64,000 nucleotides of DNA from Candidatus Saccharibacteria bacterium oral taxon 955 (GCA_010202265.1 CP047918.1:1-64000), one strand, 5' to 3'. Counted from the first letter of the stretch, positions 51,730-61,579 are shown. A program made the numbers and translations. The notes: a model not told the origin generated them from the sequence alone.

Positions 51730-53342
51730 ATGGAAGAGCGATCATCTATGGGTAAACAGACAAAATTTATATTCGTGACAGGGGGTGTCCTTTCGGGGTA
51801 GGTAAGGGAATTACTGCTGCCAGTATCGGTGCCGTTTTACAGGCTAAGGGCCTCGCTGTTTCTATTCAAAAATGCGACCCGTATCTAAATGTAGATGCGG
51901 GTCTTTTAAATCCAGCAGAGCACGGAGAATGCTTCGTGACCAAGGATGGCGCAGAAACAGATCTTGACCTAGGCCACTATGAGCGGTTTCTCGATATTGA
52001 GTTGACGCAAAAAAATGTGACCCTATCCGGAAGGCTATTGCGTGATCTAATTGCCGATGAGCGCGCGGGGAAGTTTGGCGGCAAGACTATCCAGCTGGTC
52101 CCTCACCTCACGGGCTCGATTCAACGTGCGATTCGTGAGGCTAGTGAGGGAAGTGATGTTCATATTGTCGAAATTGGCGGTACGGTGGGAGACTATGAGG
52201 GTTTGAGTTTTGTAGAGGCAATTCGTGAATTTGGTCGCAAGGTTGGACGCGATAATGCGCTCTATGTTCACGTTGTCTACGTCCCGTTTATCGATACCAG
52301 CAAGGAGTTTAAATCAAAACCAGCCCAAAATGCATTGAGTGATTTGCGTGGTTTTGGGATCGTACCTGACGTGGTGGTTGTCCGAACTGATAAACCAGCA
52401 CCAGAGGGTATCCGTCGTAAGGTCGCGATGTTTGGTGGTGTGCCAGATGATGCAGTGCTGATGATGCCGAACCTCGACAGTGTATTTAAGATCCCAGTTA
52501 AAATTGCCGAAAGCACATTACTGCCAATTCTCGAGAAGTTTACTGGCAACTACTGTAAGCCGAATATCACTAAGTGGGTCGATTTGGTAGAGTGTCAAGG
52601 CTCAGAAAAGACGCGGTCGGTAACAATTGGATTGGTCGCAAAGTATATGGATAACGAAGATACCTACATCTCTGTTCTAGAGGCACTAAAATCAGCGGCT
52701 TGGCATGAAAATATTGGCTTGACCGTAAAATGGATCAACGCTGAACATGCAATAGAGAGTGACTTTTCGGCGGTTGACGGTTTGCTGGTACCCGGTGGTT
52801 TCGGTGAGCGAGGTGTTGAGGGGAAAATCGCATCTGCGCACTATGCTCTCGATCATCATAAGCCATACCTAGGTATCTGTTTAGGGCTTCAGGTTGCGGT
52901 TATTGCTTCTGCACGCAAGGCGGGGTTGTCGGATGCCAACAGTACTGAGTTTAACCCTACGACACCGCACGATGTGGTGTACATCATGGAGGGACAAGCC
53001 GGCAAAGAGTCGACTGGTGGTACTTTGCGTCTCGGGGATTATCCAGCCCGTCTCACGGCAGGCTCGCTGGCGGCTCGCCTATATGGTAAGTGCGATGTGA
53101 CTGAACGTCATCGACATCGCTATGAAGTGAATCAGAAATACAAAGAGTCAATCGAACATGGTGGGCTCGTGGTCAGTGGAACAAGTCCAGATGGTAAGCT
53201 GGTTGAGTTTGTAGAGGCACCCGATTCGCCGTTTTTTATTGCCACACAGGCGCATCCAGAATTTCGTAGCCGTCCGACTCGACCTCACCCACTATTCCAG
53301 GGGTTGATTAGGGCTTCGCTTGCTTCACAAGACCAAAACTAG
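51730..53342 (+). pseudogene. pyrG: CTP synthase PyrG, interrupted by one single-base deletion
   Basis: PyrG aminates UTP to CTP using glutamine and ATP. The N-terminal start is M at 51730 or 51748, followed by FIFVTGGVLSG and then TAG. Adding one G to the GGGG run near 51798 continues as VGKGITAASIGAVL, the P-loop, in frame with the remainder. Later features are AETDLDLGHYERF, the UTP/CTP site, and a glutaminase domain with GICLGLQ (nucleophile Cys) and HPEFRSRPTRPHPLF. The long open part starts at 51936. TATAAT lies eight bases before ATG 51730. Functional if the deletion is a sequencing error. Confidence 0.88.
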
Positions 53343-53350
53343 ATGTGTAG

Positions 53351-53379
53351 TTGACAAGTTAAAATGCTTATGCTACAAT
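53351..53379 (+). promoter_or_regulatory. Near-consensus leaderless promoter
   Basis: TTGACA (53351-53356), 17-bp spacer ending TTATGC, TACAAT (53374-53379), then exactly six bases to ATG 53386. This is the strongest promoter match in the window. Confidence 0.78.
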
Positions 53380-53385
53380 CAAAGT

Positions 53386-53535
53386 ATGGCTGAAGAAAAA
53401 CAAACACCAGAAATCAAAGACACGCTAACGGAGGATGATGTGCACATGCTTCGTGTAGTGCTTCAAGATTCGCACTCACGAGGTATGGCGCCCGTCTCCC
53501 TCTATAATCCAGCAGAGTTCTTGCCCGAAGAGTAG
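53386..53535 (+). CDS. 49-residue acidic protein, unknown function
   Basis: This small protein lies between pyrG and argS, starts MAEEKQTPEIKD and ends PAEFLPEE. It is acidic, with no Cys and no membrane segment. It is unlikely to be chance because a near-consensus promoter directs transcription to its first base, giving a leaderless mRNA. Family and role are unknown. Confidence 0.65.
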   Translation: MAEEKQTPEIKDTLTEDDVHMLRVVLQDSHSRGMAPVSLYNPAEFLPEE

Positions 53536-53577
53536 GGAAGTTGCTCAACCTTACCACCTCTGTTAGAATAGGCTGGT

Positions 53578-55251
53578 ATGGATAATTTAGCGACACGAAT
53601 CAAACTACTTATTCAAGAAACTTATGGTCTCGATGTTTTGGTTCGCTTGGAACGTCCAGATCCAAAGTTTGGTGATTATGCGACCAATGTAGCGATGCAA
53701 CTTGCAAATCCACTAAGCAAAAACCCGCGAGAAATTGCTGAGCAGATTGCTGGAGTGTTGCGTCAAGAGGATAGCATTACTGAAGTCAGTGTCGCTGGTC
53801 CCGGTTTTATCAATCTCCGCTTGAGCGACTCGGCGCTTATTAGCCAGATTAGTGAGCGGCCTGCTTGTCCCTATAGCGGCATGAATATTGTTTTTGAGTA
53901 TAGCTGCCCAAACGCCTTCAAGGAGTTGCATACCGGACACCTCTACCAGACGATTTTTGGCGATATCGCATCAAATCTGATGCTAGTCGGTGGCGCTAAA
54001 CTGACTCGGACTAGCTTTGGTGGCGATGTCGGACTGCATGTTGCTAAATGTTTATGGGGTATGCGTGAAGAGCTTGGCGGAGAAGCGCCAGAGAAGCTGT
54101 CGGAAATCGCTGATAATGCTTTTGACCGGGCACGCTGGATTAGCCAGTGTTATGTTCGTGGTGCGCGGGCTTATGAGGATGATATAGACGTGAAGTCAAC
54201 GATTGATCAACTAAATGTGACGATCTACGACTTTCACAAGACAGATGACCATCAGTCGCCCTTGGCTAAGATTTACTGGACTACTCGGCAGTGGAGTTTT
54301 GATTATTTCAAGGCTTTTTATGAGATGATTCGGGTAGAAAACCAGCACTACTACCCGGAAAGTCAGACGGCACCAGTCGGTATGAAGGTAATTGACGAAC
54401 AGCTCGAGAAGGGTAATTTGAAGAGGTCAAATGGTGCTATCGTCTATGAAGGTGATGAGTCAAAACACCTACACACTCGAGTGTTTGTTACTAGCAAAGG
54501 ACTGCCGACCTATGAGACCAAGGATATTGGTGTAATTTGGCTCGAAAAACAGGATTATAATTTCGATCATCGTTATCTACTGACCGGCAATGATCAAAAA
54601 GAATATATGCGAGTAGTCTATGCGGCGGCTGAGCTGTTTCGGCCGGAGTTGGTTGGCACGATGACCCATCTCACCAATGGTACAGTTCGGTTTGCTGATG
54701 GTAAAAAAATGAGTTCAAGGCTAGGAAATGTGTCGCGGGCAGCTGATGTTATTGAAGCGGTGCGAGAGCGTGTGGCAGACCTCGTTGATGACGAGAAACT
54801 ACGTGAGGATGTGGCTTTAGGAGCGGTGAAGTATGCATTTGCTAAGTATAAGTTGGGTGGTGATATTAATTTCGACCTCGAAGAAACCGTAAGTCTTCAA
54901 GGTAATAGTGGCCCCTACTTGCAATATGCTCATGCTAGGGCTAGGCGGATTCTAGAGAATGTTAAGGTTAAATTTGCCACACCAGAAGAGTTATTTGACG
55001 AGGATAGGGCGCTGGTGCATAAACTTGGTGAATATCATGAAGTTATGAACGTGGCTGTGGCGCACCTTGAGCCACATCATATATGTAATTATCTATTTGA
55101 GCTGGCGCAGGAGTTTAATCGGTACTATGAAAAAAATCGTGTAGTTGGCGATAAAAAAGAAGCTCATCGGGCTAGTTTGGTAGCGCTTTACGCCGACATT
55201 CTAAAGGCCGGGTTGACCGTTTTGGGTATTTCTGCACCAGATAAGCTGTAG
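53578..55251 (+). CDS. argS: Arginyl-tRNA synthetase
   Basis: This class I synthetase charges tRNA-Arg. The 557 residues include an N-terminal additional domain (about 1-95), the HIGH motif as HTGH (118-121, in ELHTGHLYQ), a KMSKS-like GKKMSSRLGN, and a C-terminal DALR anticodon-binding domain with YLFELAQEFNRYYEKNRV. TAGAAT lies eight bases before the ATG, so the leader is very short. Confidence 0.96.
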   Translation: MDNLATRIKLLIQETYGLDVLVRLERPDPKFGDYATNVAMQLANPLSKNPREIAEQIAGVLRQEDSITEVSVAGPGFINLRLSDSALISQISERPACPYSGMNIVFEYSCPNAFKELHTGHLYQTIFGDIASNLMLVGGAKLTRTSFGGDVGLHVAKCLWGMREELGGEAPEKLSEIADNAFDRARWISQCYVRGARAYEDDIDVKSTIDQLNVTIYDFHKTDDHQSPLAKIYWTTRQWSFDYFKAFYEMIRVENQHYYPESQTAPVGMKVIDEQLEKGNLKRSNGAIVYEGDESKHLHTRVFVTSKGLPTYETKDIGVIWLEKQDYNFDHRYLLTGNDQKEYMRVVYAAAELFRPELVGTMTHLTNGTVRFADGKKMSSRLGNVSRAADVIEAVRERVADLVDDEKLREDVALGAVKYAFAKYKLGGDINFDLEETVSLQGNSGPYLQYAHARARRILENVKVKFATPEELFDEDRALVHKLGEYHEVMNVAVAHLEPHHICNYLFELAQEFNRYYEKNRVVGDKKEAHRASLVALYADILKAGLTVLGISAPDKL

Positions 55252-55296
55252 ATTTTGACTAACTATGTATGAGGAGGTGCTGGTAGGTGATACCTC

Positions 55297-55325
55297 TTGA
55301 CTTTTTATAAAGTTTATGCTAATAT
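55297..55325 (+). promoter_or_regulatory. Extended -10 promoter, shared-spacer class
   Basis: TTGACT (55297-55302), 17-bp spacer ending GTTTATGC, TAATAT (55320-55325) with TGC extension. Its spacer nearly repeats those at 30695 and 40009. The leader is about 30 nt and lacks a Shine-Dalgarno sequence. Confidence 0.72.
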
Positions 55326-55363
55326 GAAAGTATATAAATACAAAAATAAACACACCGTAAACC

Positions 55364-56365
55364 ATGTATCACAAACTAGAAACATTGCCAATTTATATGA
55401 AGTCGCGCGATCTTTACGCGACAATTGAGCCTACTGCGGTAGAGGCAGTAGAGCTTGGTGATAAAGAGATCGATGACGTAATTGGTCAAGAGGCCCACCA
55501 GAAGTGCCAATACGAGGATATGCCACTTTGTGCCTATAGGGTGCCGCAGGGTATGATGGAGCAAATTGGGCTGGGTGATTTACCAAAGGGTGTAGCGGTA
55601 GTGGGCGGCTCGGCACGTGCTTTGTTTCAGGCGGCGGTACTGGGTGAGAAAGCGTCGATTCGTGACGTTGACCTAGCTGCACTCGCTGGCGTGACGCCTG
55701 ATGATATAGATTTTGATCAGTTAGGTAAAAAATACATGCCTGATGACTATAGGCATGGTCATGGTGTTCAGGAGACTGAAGTTGATGCTTATTTTGCGAC
55801 TCGAGACTTGACGGTCAACGAGGTGTTTGTTGTTGATGGCGTGGTCGTTGCTACTGAGCGGTGTCTTGGTGATCTAAGGGAAAAGATTATTCGTCCGACC
55901 GAATACGAATCCGAAGGCTGGTCGACAGGTATTGGTCCTCGAATATCTATGAAAGCAAAGCTATTCTCAGTGATTTATCAATCAGAGTATGGAAAAGGTA
56001 GCTGTGAGGGCTTTACGATGCCGTCTGATTGCGGTGAGTTTAACGAGGCGCTGGCCCTCAACAAGGCGTTTCAGTATGGATTTGATATATCTAGAGCGTT
56101 TCTAGAAGAGGTTGGCTATAGTGATATGTCAGATGACAAAATAGTTGAACACGCTAAGTACCTAGCGGATGAGTCTGATTTTGAGTTTCGTGGTAGCGCG
56201 ATCGCTGATTTAGTCAACCAGGGTCGTCGTTTGACAGGTCGTTATTACGAGGATGATGATTTTGCCGATCTACCCCCAAGTGAGCTAGCGTATGAGCGAG
56301 CCATAAAAATGATGGGTGAGTGTGCGTGTCGTATGCCACCAGGTGTCGATATCGCAGAGTACTAG
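55364..56365 (+). CDS. Divergent CCA-adding/poly(A)-polymerase-type nucleotidyltransferase
   Basis: The 333-residue protein carries, in order, motifs of the class II tRNA nucleotidyltransferase head: GGSAR (81-85), the metal-binding DVD (101-103, in RDVDLAAL), TEVDAYF with a possible third carboxylate D141, RDLTVNE (147-153; family RRDFTINA) and GDLREKIIRP (169-178). The N-terminal 75 residues and C-terminal 120 residues do not resemble the CCA enzyme body or an HD domain, so the substrate may differ. The start lacks a Shine-Dalgarno sequence. It has its own promoter. Confidence 0.65.
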   Translation: MYHKLETLPIYMKSRDLYATIEPTAVEAVELGDKEIDDVIGQEAHQKCQYEDMPLCAYRVPQGMMEQIGLGDLPKGVAVVGGSARALFQAAVLGEKASIRDVDLAALAGVTPDDIDFDQLGKKYMPDDYRHGHGVQETEVDAYFATRDLTVNEVFVVDGVVVATERCLGDLREKIIRPTEYESEGWSTGIGPRISMKAKLFSVIYQSEYGKGSCEGFTMPSDCGEFNEALALNKAFQYGFDISRAFLEEVGYSDMSDDKIVEHAKYLADESDFEFRGSAIADLVNQGRRLTGRYYEDDDFADLPPSELAYERAIKMMGECACRMPPGVDIAEY

Positions 56366-56381
56366 GGTGTATAATGTCGAT

Positions 56382-56942
56382 ATGGTAAAACCAGCGTTTA
56401 AACCAAAAAGGATTCTCTGGATGGATATGGAGATGACGGGAATAGATCCAGTCAACGACTATCCATTGGAGCTTGCAGTAATCGTAACTGACTGGAATCT
56501 CAAGGAGATCGCTACTTATGAAGGCGCCATACACTGGTGTAGCAAGAAATTGGCGATACGGTTTGATATGAATAAGTCTTTTTGGGAAGGTGAGGGTGCT
56601 GAGGCAAAAGTTCAGCTAGTTGCTCAAAACAAAGCTACCAAGAAGACAAAAGCGATGGTTGAGCGTGAGCTGATGGCGTTTATCGATGAGCATTTCGATG
56701 ATGGTCCAGTTCTTCTTGCGGGCAATTCGATTCACCAGGATCGTAAGTTTATTGATATTTGGTTCAAGAAGGTTAGTAAACGTCTGCACTATCGAATGCT
56801 CGATGTTAGTGCGTGGAAAGTGGTCATGGAAGGGAAGTTCGGTAAAAAGTTTGCTAAGCCTGGAGAACACCGAGCGCTTGATGATATCCGTGGGAGTATC
56901 AAAGAACTTGAGTATTATCTAAAGATGATGCATGCAAAGTAA
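56382..56942 (+). CDS. orn: Oligoribonuclease (DEDDh 3'-5' exoribonuclease)
   Basis: Orn degrades 2-5-nt RNAs to mononucleotides. The 186-residue enzyme has the DEDD residues in WMDMEMTGIDP, GNSIHQDRKF and HRALDDI, with the DEDDh His. ATG 56382 is chosen because TATAAT ends exactly six bases before it; an in-frame start 66 bases earlier lies in the upstream gene. Predicted leaderless. Confidence 0.94.
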   Translation: MVKPAFKPKRILWMDMEMTGIDPVNDYPLELAVIVTDWNLKEIATYEGAIHWCSKKLAIRFDMNKSFWEGEGAEAKVQLVAQNKATKKTKAMVERELMAFIDEHFDDGPVLLAGNSIHQDRKFIDIWFKKVSKRLHYRMLDVSAWKVVMEGKFGKKFAKPGEHRALDDIRGSIKELEYYLKMMHAK

Positions 56943-57003
56943 TAGGCTCTAATGGTTGTTTTTGTCAACAAAGTGAAGCGCTTCTGGGGCGATAGGATAA
57001 GAT

Positions 57004-57345
57004 ATGACACATAAAGAACTAGAATCATTTTTACTGAGCTTACCTGGGACATGGCTTGATTATCCATTTGGCCAAGAAACGGCTGTTTATAAAGTTGGAC
57101 GTAAGGACGCGGTCGGTCAGAAAGAAAAGATGTTTGCGCTAATTGCTGAGGGGTCGAAGCCACTTCGAGTCAGCTTCAAATGTGATCCACAACTTAGTGA
57201 ACACTTGCGAGAAAAGTATGAAACCGTATTGCCAGGATACCATCTCAACAAGAAGCACTGGAATACTATCATCTGCAGCGGACAGTTGAGTGATGATGAA
57301 ATTAAAGACCTGGCAAGGCTAAGTTATCGACTTGTTACTGAATAG
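57004..57345 (+). CDS. MmcQ/YjbR-family protein
   Basis: YjbR proteins are small DNA-binding or nucleic acid-associated domains of unclear role. The 113 residues have LSLPGTWLDYPFGQETAVYK, KMFALIAE and a C-terminal GYHLNKKHWNTI, the family hallmark. TAGGAT lies five bases before the ATG. The stop is one base from the convergent 57347 gene. Confidence 0.88.
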   Translation: MTHKELESFLLSLPGTWLDYPFGQETAVYKVGRKDAVGQKEKMFALIAEGSKPLRVSFKCDPQLSEHLREKYETVLPGYHLNKKHWNTIICSGQLSDDEIKDLARLSYRLVTE

Positions 57346-57346
57346 G

Positions 57347-58132
57347 TTAAGATTTTGAGGCGTCGAACGACGCATATGATTTAAGAATAAGGTCGATATT
57401 TTCTATGCCGTTATTGCAGAGTTTTTTGATCGCATCTGTAGAGCCGGCTTTTTTGAGAGTGACCACTTGGCTACGTAACAGAGTCAACTCGTATCTCATT
57501 TGGCTAGTATAGGTACGGTTGAGGGTACCACGCTGGTGAGAGTCGTTTAGGGACTTTGACAACTTCTCACGATAGGCAGTTTCTTTGGCTGTGAGATCTT
57601 TGTCGGCTTTAAGCTTGCGCTCTTTCATGATTGCGGTAATATCGGTGTTCATCGTCGAGAGGGTTGTTCTGAGAGCGGCGTTTGCTTCAGAAATCTGATT
57701 AACGTTGAGGTGTGGCTGTTGTTCTGCAGTGACGGCTTGAAGTGTATTGATGCGACTGGCGACGATCGGTAGCTGAGCATTTGGTGACGGGCCACCAGAG
57801 CGAGTCATCAATATGAGGGCAAAAATAGCTGTTAATAGTACGCCACCAATTAATCCAAAGACAGCAAATTTATTGATATTACGCTGCTCTTTTGGGGCGA
57901 TCTTGTTTAGGTAGTCGATGGAGTATTCATGTCGATCTTCTCGAGAAGGACCACCCAGGTAGTCGATCTGAGGTGATGCGGGTTGCGGTGATTGACTGCC
58001 GATAGGCTGCATTGGTGTGTGTTGAGACGACATACTGCTTGATGGCTGGGCTGGTGGGGTCATCGGTGGTATGCCGCCGTATGTCGGTTGCTGAGGTTGC
58101 TGCTGGGGTTGCATCGGCTCTTGTGGATTCAT
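57347..58132 (-). CDS. Single-pass membrane protein with Pro/Gln-rich N-terminus, unknown function
   Basis: The 261-residue protein has about 85 Pro/Gln/Ser-rich residues at the N-terminus, one transmembrane helix (about 88-110) and a helical external domain of about 150 residues. I do not recognise it. A TTAAAT lies eight bases before the ATG on the minus strand, suggesting a very short leader. It diverges from dnaG with only 56 bp between starts. Confidence 0.7.
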   Translation of the reverse strand: MNPQEPMQPQQQPQQPTYGGIPPMTPPAQPSSSMSSQHTPMQPIGSQSPQPASPQIDYLGGPSREDRHEYSIDYLNKIAPKEQRNINKFAVFGLIGGVLLTAIFALILMTRSGGPSPNAQLPIVASRINTLQAVTAEQQPHLNVNQISEANAALRTTLSTMNTDITAIMKERKLKADKDLTAKETAYREKLSKSLNDSHQRGTLNRTYTSQMRYELTLLRSQVVTLKKAGSTDAIKKLCNNGIENIDLILKSYASFDASKS

Positions 58133-58188
58133 ATAGCTCTATTTAACCACAAGCTATAACAGAGGTAAATAGTGATATAATAAATCTT

Positions 58189-59934
58189 ATGGATGCCAAG
58201 GAGGAGGTGCGGGCGCGACTCAATATTGAGGATGTTATCGGCGAGTATGTGCAGTTGAAGCGTGCTGGGCGAAGCTTTAAGGGTCTCAGTCCGTTTAGTG
58301 GCGAAAAAACCCCAAGTTTTTTTGTAAGCCCAGATAAAAATATTTGGCATGATTTTTCGAGCAACAAGGGTGGAGATGTGTTTGCTTTTGTTATGGAGGT
58401 TGAGGGGGTTGACTTTCGGGGCGCACTTGAACTGCTGGCACGAAAAGCTGGTGTTGAGCTAAGTGATTATGAGTCGGGGGCGTCAAAACGGTTAGCTGAA
58501 AAAAAGAAACGACTTCTCGAAGCGAATCAACTAGCGGCAACGTATTATCAGCAATGTCTTCTCCGCAATAATCATGCGATGGAGTATGTTTTTAAGCATC
58601 GTAAGCTATCAAAACAGGTCGTAGCTGATTTTCAAATCGGTTACGCTCCTGATACCGGGTCAGCACTAATGAACGCTCTCACAAAAAAAGGCTTCACCAA
58701 AAGGGAGCTAGCAGAAGCTGGTTTGTTGAATCGATACGGAGGCGATTTATTTCGGGGTAGGATGATGGTGCCGTTGATGGACCAAAGTGGACAGGTGGTC
58801 GGGTTTACTGGACGGATCATCGACGACATTCCTAACGCGCCAAAATACCTAAACACCCCCCAGACGCTACTTTACGATAAAGGTAGACATATTTTCGCGC
58901 TGTCTCAGGCAAAAGAAGCGATTCGGGCCGATGATGTGGTAGTTGTGGTGGAGGGAAATCTCGATGTAGTGAGTAGCCATCGGGTAGGTATTCGGTCGGT
59001 TGTTGCTACGGCGGGTACGGCGATGACGGAGAACCATATCCGGGCGATTAAACGCCTGACGGGAGATATTCGCTTGGCGTACGATGGTGATAAGGCCGGG
59101 GTTGCTGCGAGTGAGCGAGCGATTGCGATTGCATCTCAGGTGGGGGTGGAGCTGTCGATCATTAGTTTACCAGATGGAGCGAAAGACCCAGATGAGCTAA
59201 TCCAGCGCGATCCTCGGCTATGGAAACAGGCCATTGCGAATAAAGAGCCAGCGGTTGATTGGGTTTTGAGACAATACGCCTCTCGTGTTGATATGACGAC
59301 GGCTAATGGGAAGCGAGCTTTTACGACTGCAGGACTGGGGGTTGTACGCACGCTAACTGATCCTGTCGAGCAGGATCATTACGAGCGTAAGATAGCTGAT
59401 ATGACTGGTGCGTCACTTGAGTCGATTCATACAAAACTTACACAGAAGAAGGTTGATCGACCTAAGTTGAAAGAGGTAAAGGCGGCGACAAGACGGGCTG
59501 ATGGTGATACGTTTGTTTATGAAGACAACGCCCTCGCAATTGCAGTAGTTGATAGCTCGTGTCGGGAACTGTTTGCACATATAGATACTTGTATGTTTCA
59601 TGGCGACGAGCGACGAGCGCTAGCTCGGTATATGGCGGATCACGCTAGATCACCTCTCGCAGACACTCCAAAAGAGTTGCAGAAATTTGATACCTATGTA
59701 AAAATAGTCCTATTGCGTGCCGAGCAACGATACGCTGAGTGGGATAGTAATGACCGCTATTATGAAATGGCTCGTTTGCTACGGCAGATAGAACACGAAC
59801 ATAAGAAACAAACCCAAGGAAAATTAATTGATGAGCTCCGTGAAGCGGAAGTGGCTGGTGATGAATCACGAGCTGACGCCCTCAGGGTAGAGCTCAATAA
59901 TCTTATCAAGGAGATAGCGCGTGGCAAACGATGA
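58189..59934 (+). CDS. dnaG: DNA primase DnaG with degenerate zinc-binding domain
   Basis: DnaG makes RNA primers for replication. The 581 residues have an N-terminal domain of CHC2 type, a primase core with TOPRIM motifs VVEGNLDVV and AYDGDKAG, and a helicase-interacting C-terminal part. The CHC2 zinc ligands (CPFH and CFxC) are replaced: SPFS at 34-37 and DFSS at 55-58, while the surrounding EKTPSFFV and GGDVFAFV are kept. TATAAT ends seven bases before the ATG. It is followed by rpoD with a 14-bp overlap. Confidence 0.95.
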   Translation: MDAKEEVRARLNIEDVIGEYVQLKRAGRSFKGLSPFSGEKTPSFFVSPDKNIWHDFSSNKGGDVFAFVMEVEGVDFRGALELLARKAGVELSDYESGASKRLAEKKKRLLEANQLAATYYQQCLLRNNHAMEYVFKHRKLSKQVVADFQIGYAPDTGSALMNALTKKGFTKRELAEAGLLNRYGGDLFRGRMMVPLMDQSGQVVGFTGRIIDDIPNAPKYLNTPQTLLYDKGRHIFALSQAKEAIRADDVVVVVEGNLDVVSSHRVGIRSVVATAGTAMTENHIRAIKRLTGDIRLAYDGDKAGVAASERAIAIASQVGVELSIISLPDGAKDPDELIQRDPRLWKQAIANKEPAVDWVLRQYASRVDMTTANGKRAFTTAGLGVVRTLTDPVEQDHYERKIADMTGASLESIHTKLTQKKVDRPKLKEVKAATRRADGDTFVYEDNALAIAVVDSSCRELFAHIDTCMFHGDERRALARYMADHARSPLADTPKELQKFDTYVKIVLLRAEQRYAEWDSNDRYYEMARLLRQIEHEHKKQTQGKLIDELREAEVAGDESRADALRVELNNLIKEIARGKR

Positions 59935-60910
59935 CCAAACGCCTGTAGGACCAAACGAAGAATTTGAAGAAGCGAATGTTGCTGATTTTGAAGAACCGGC
60001 GATCGGTGAGCTAATGGACGAAGAGGAGGATACACCAGAAGATGTCCTTAATTCTGGACAATATTTTGATGACATATCCGATGACTCGGTTCGGCTCCAC
60101 CTTCGTGAGATCGGTAAGATTCCACTTCTTTCTGCGGATGAAGAGCTGGCACTGGCACAGCGAGTAGTGGCTGGTGATAAACGGGCGAAGGACAAGATGG
60201 CTGAGGCGAATATGCGCCTGGTGGTGTCAATTGCTAAGCGGTACTCGGGTCGCGGACTAGATTTTCTGGATTTGATTCAAGAAGGTCACACGGGTCTATT
60301 GCGGGCAGTAGAGAAGTTTGATCCTGAAAAAGGATTTAAGTTTAGCACCTATGCCACCTGGTGGATACGTCAGGCAATTACTCGTGCAATCGCCGATCAG
60401 GCAAGAACCATCCGAATTCCAGTACATATGGTCGAGACTATCAATAAATTACTGCGCACTCAGCGACGCATGACCCAAGAGCTTAATCGCGAGCCGACCA
60501 TCGAAGAGCTGGCAAAAGAACTCGAGATGGAGCCAGAGAAGGTCGAATACGTCATAAAAATTAAACAGGATATCAGTTCGCTGGATGCTGGCGTTGGTCG
60601 TGATGGTGAGGATGAAGATTCTGTTCTGGGTGATTTCATCGAGGATGAGGATAGTGCAACTCCCGAAGAATCAGCATCTAATCAGCTGCTAAAAGAGCAG
60701 GTACAGAGTGTTTTGTCGGCTCTGTCTGAAAGAGAGCAAAAGATTATAAAAATGCGTTTTGGTCTTGAGAACGGCAAGAGCCACACCCTAGAAGAGGTTG
60801 GGCAAGAGTTTGCTGTTACTCGCGAGCGTATTCGTCAGATTGAGGCCAAAGCGCTTGCAAAACTTCGTAAACATAAGGATGCAAAAAAGCTTTACGAGTA
60901 CCTACAATAA
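59921..60910 (+). CDS. rpoD: Housekeeping RNA polymerase sigma factor RpoD
   Basis: The primary sigma70 factor recognises -35 TTGACA and -10 TATAAT promoters. The compact 329-residue form has an acidic N-terminus without region 1.1, then region 1.2/2 with [20 protein letters not shown] (-10 recognition), region 3, and region 4 with [14 protein letters not shown] (-35 recognition). The start is GTG with AAGGAG seven bases upstream, 14 bp within dnaG. The dnaG-rpoD pair is the classical macromolecular synthesis arrangement. Confidence 0.96.
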   Translation: MANDDQTPVGPNEEFEEANVADFEEPAIGELMDEEEDTPEDVLNSGQYFDDISDDSVRLHLREIGKIPLLSADEELALAQRVVAGDKRAKDKMAEANMRLVVSIAKRYSGRGLDFLDLIQEGHTGLLRAVEKFDPEKGFKFSTYATWWIRQAITRAIADQARTIRIPVHMVETINKLLRTQRRMTQELNREPTIEELAKELEMEPEKVEYVIKIKQDISSLDAGVGRDGEDEDSVLGDFIEDEDSATPEESASNQLLKEQVQSVLSALSEREQKIIKMRFGLENGKSHTLEEVGQEFAVTRERIRQIEAKALAKLRKHKDAKKLYEYLQ

Positions 60911-60930
60911 TAAGTAGTTTACTTCACTAT

Positions 60931-60964
60931 AAATACCGCACCTAAATGAAGTGCGGTATTTTTT
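60931..60964 (+). terminator. Terminator after rpoD
   Basis: AATACCGCAC and GTGCGGTATT form a 10-bp stem with a 9-base loop, followed by six Ts, 21 bp after the rpoD stop. Confidence 0.9.
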
Positions 60965-60997
60965 GCTGAATAGAGTAGAGAGCGGACGGCGTGGTTG

Positions 60998-61579
60998 TTA
61001 CGCTTGAAAGTTTAAATCTTTAAGCAGTGTATCAATTCTCTCCTCGAGGGTGTCGATATTTTTGTCGTTATAAAGGAAGTGGTCGGCAATAGCTATAGGG
61101 CCACCTTTTTCTAGGTTTTCTATCTCGGCCCAATCACGCGAGCTGGCCTCCTCGACTGTCAGGGGTCGAACTGGTCTTAATGTGAGACGGTGATGCCGTA
61201 GGCGCTTTGGTGCTACTACGGCAACCACTGTGAGTTCACCAGGAAACTCACGTTTTAGTAATTTGTACTCTGTCCAGGTGTAGAGACCGTCGGCAACAAT
61301 ATATCTTTGGCCTGCGTCTATGAGGTCATGAATCTCTTTGATGATTTGCTTGACGACAAAATCTTTCCCTTCACGTTCACGAATTTCTTCACGGAACTGA
61401 CGCTCGTTGGCCTCGGTCCATTCGATGCCAGCTTCTTTCATCGCATTTAGTACGACTCCTCCAAAGTATACTTTTGGAAATCCTTTTTTGCAGACGTAAT
61501 TCACCGCCTCTGATTTACCGCTTCCTGTTAAGCCAACAAAGGCGAGAATACGCGCCTTTTCAGTGTGATGTTGTGTCAT
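60998..61579 (-). CDS. P-loop nucleotide kinase-like protein (dephospho-CoA kinase-like)
   Basis: The 193-residue protein has GLTGSGKS near residue 16, an Asp in IVADGLYT and an Arg-rich lid (RLRHHRLTLRPVRP). This is the layout of small P-loop kinases such as dephospho-CoA kinase or an AAA_18-type kinase. The substrate cannot be told from sequence alone. On the minus strand TAAACT ends exactly six bases before the ATG, predicting a leaderless mRNA. It diverges from polA with 34 bp between starts. Confidence 0.75.
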   Translation of the reverse strand: MTQHHTEKARILAFVGLTGSGKSEAVNYVCKKGFPKVYFGGVVLNAMKEAGIEWTEANERQFREEIREREGKDFVVKQIIKEIHDLIDAGQRYIVADGLYTWTEYKLLKREFPGELTVVAVVAPKRLRHHRLTLRPVRPLTVEEASSRDWAEIENLEKGGPIAIADHFLYNDKNIDTLEERIDTLLKDLNFQA

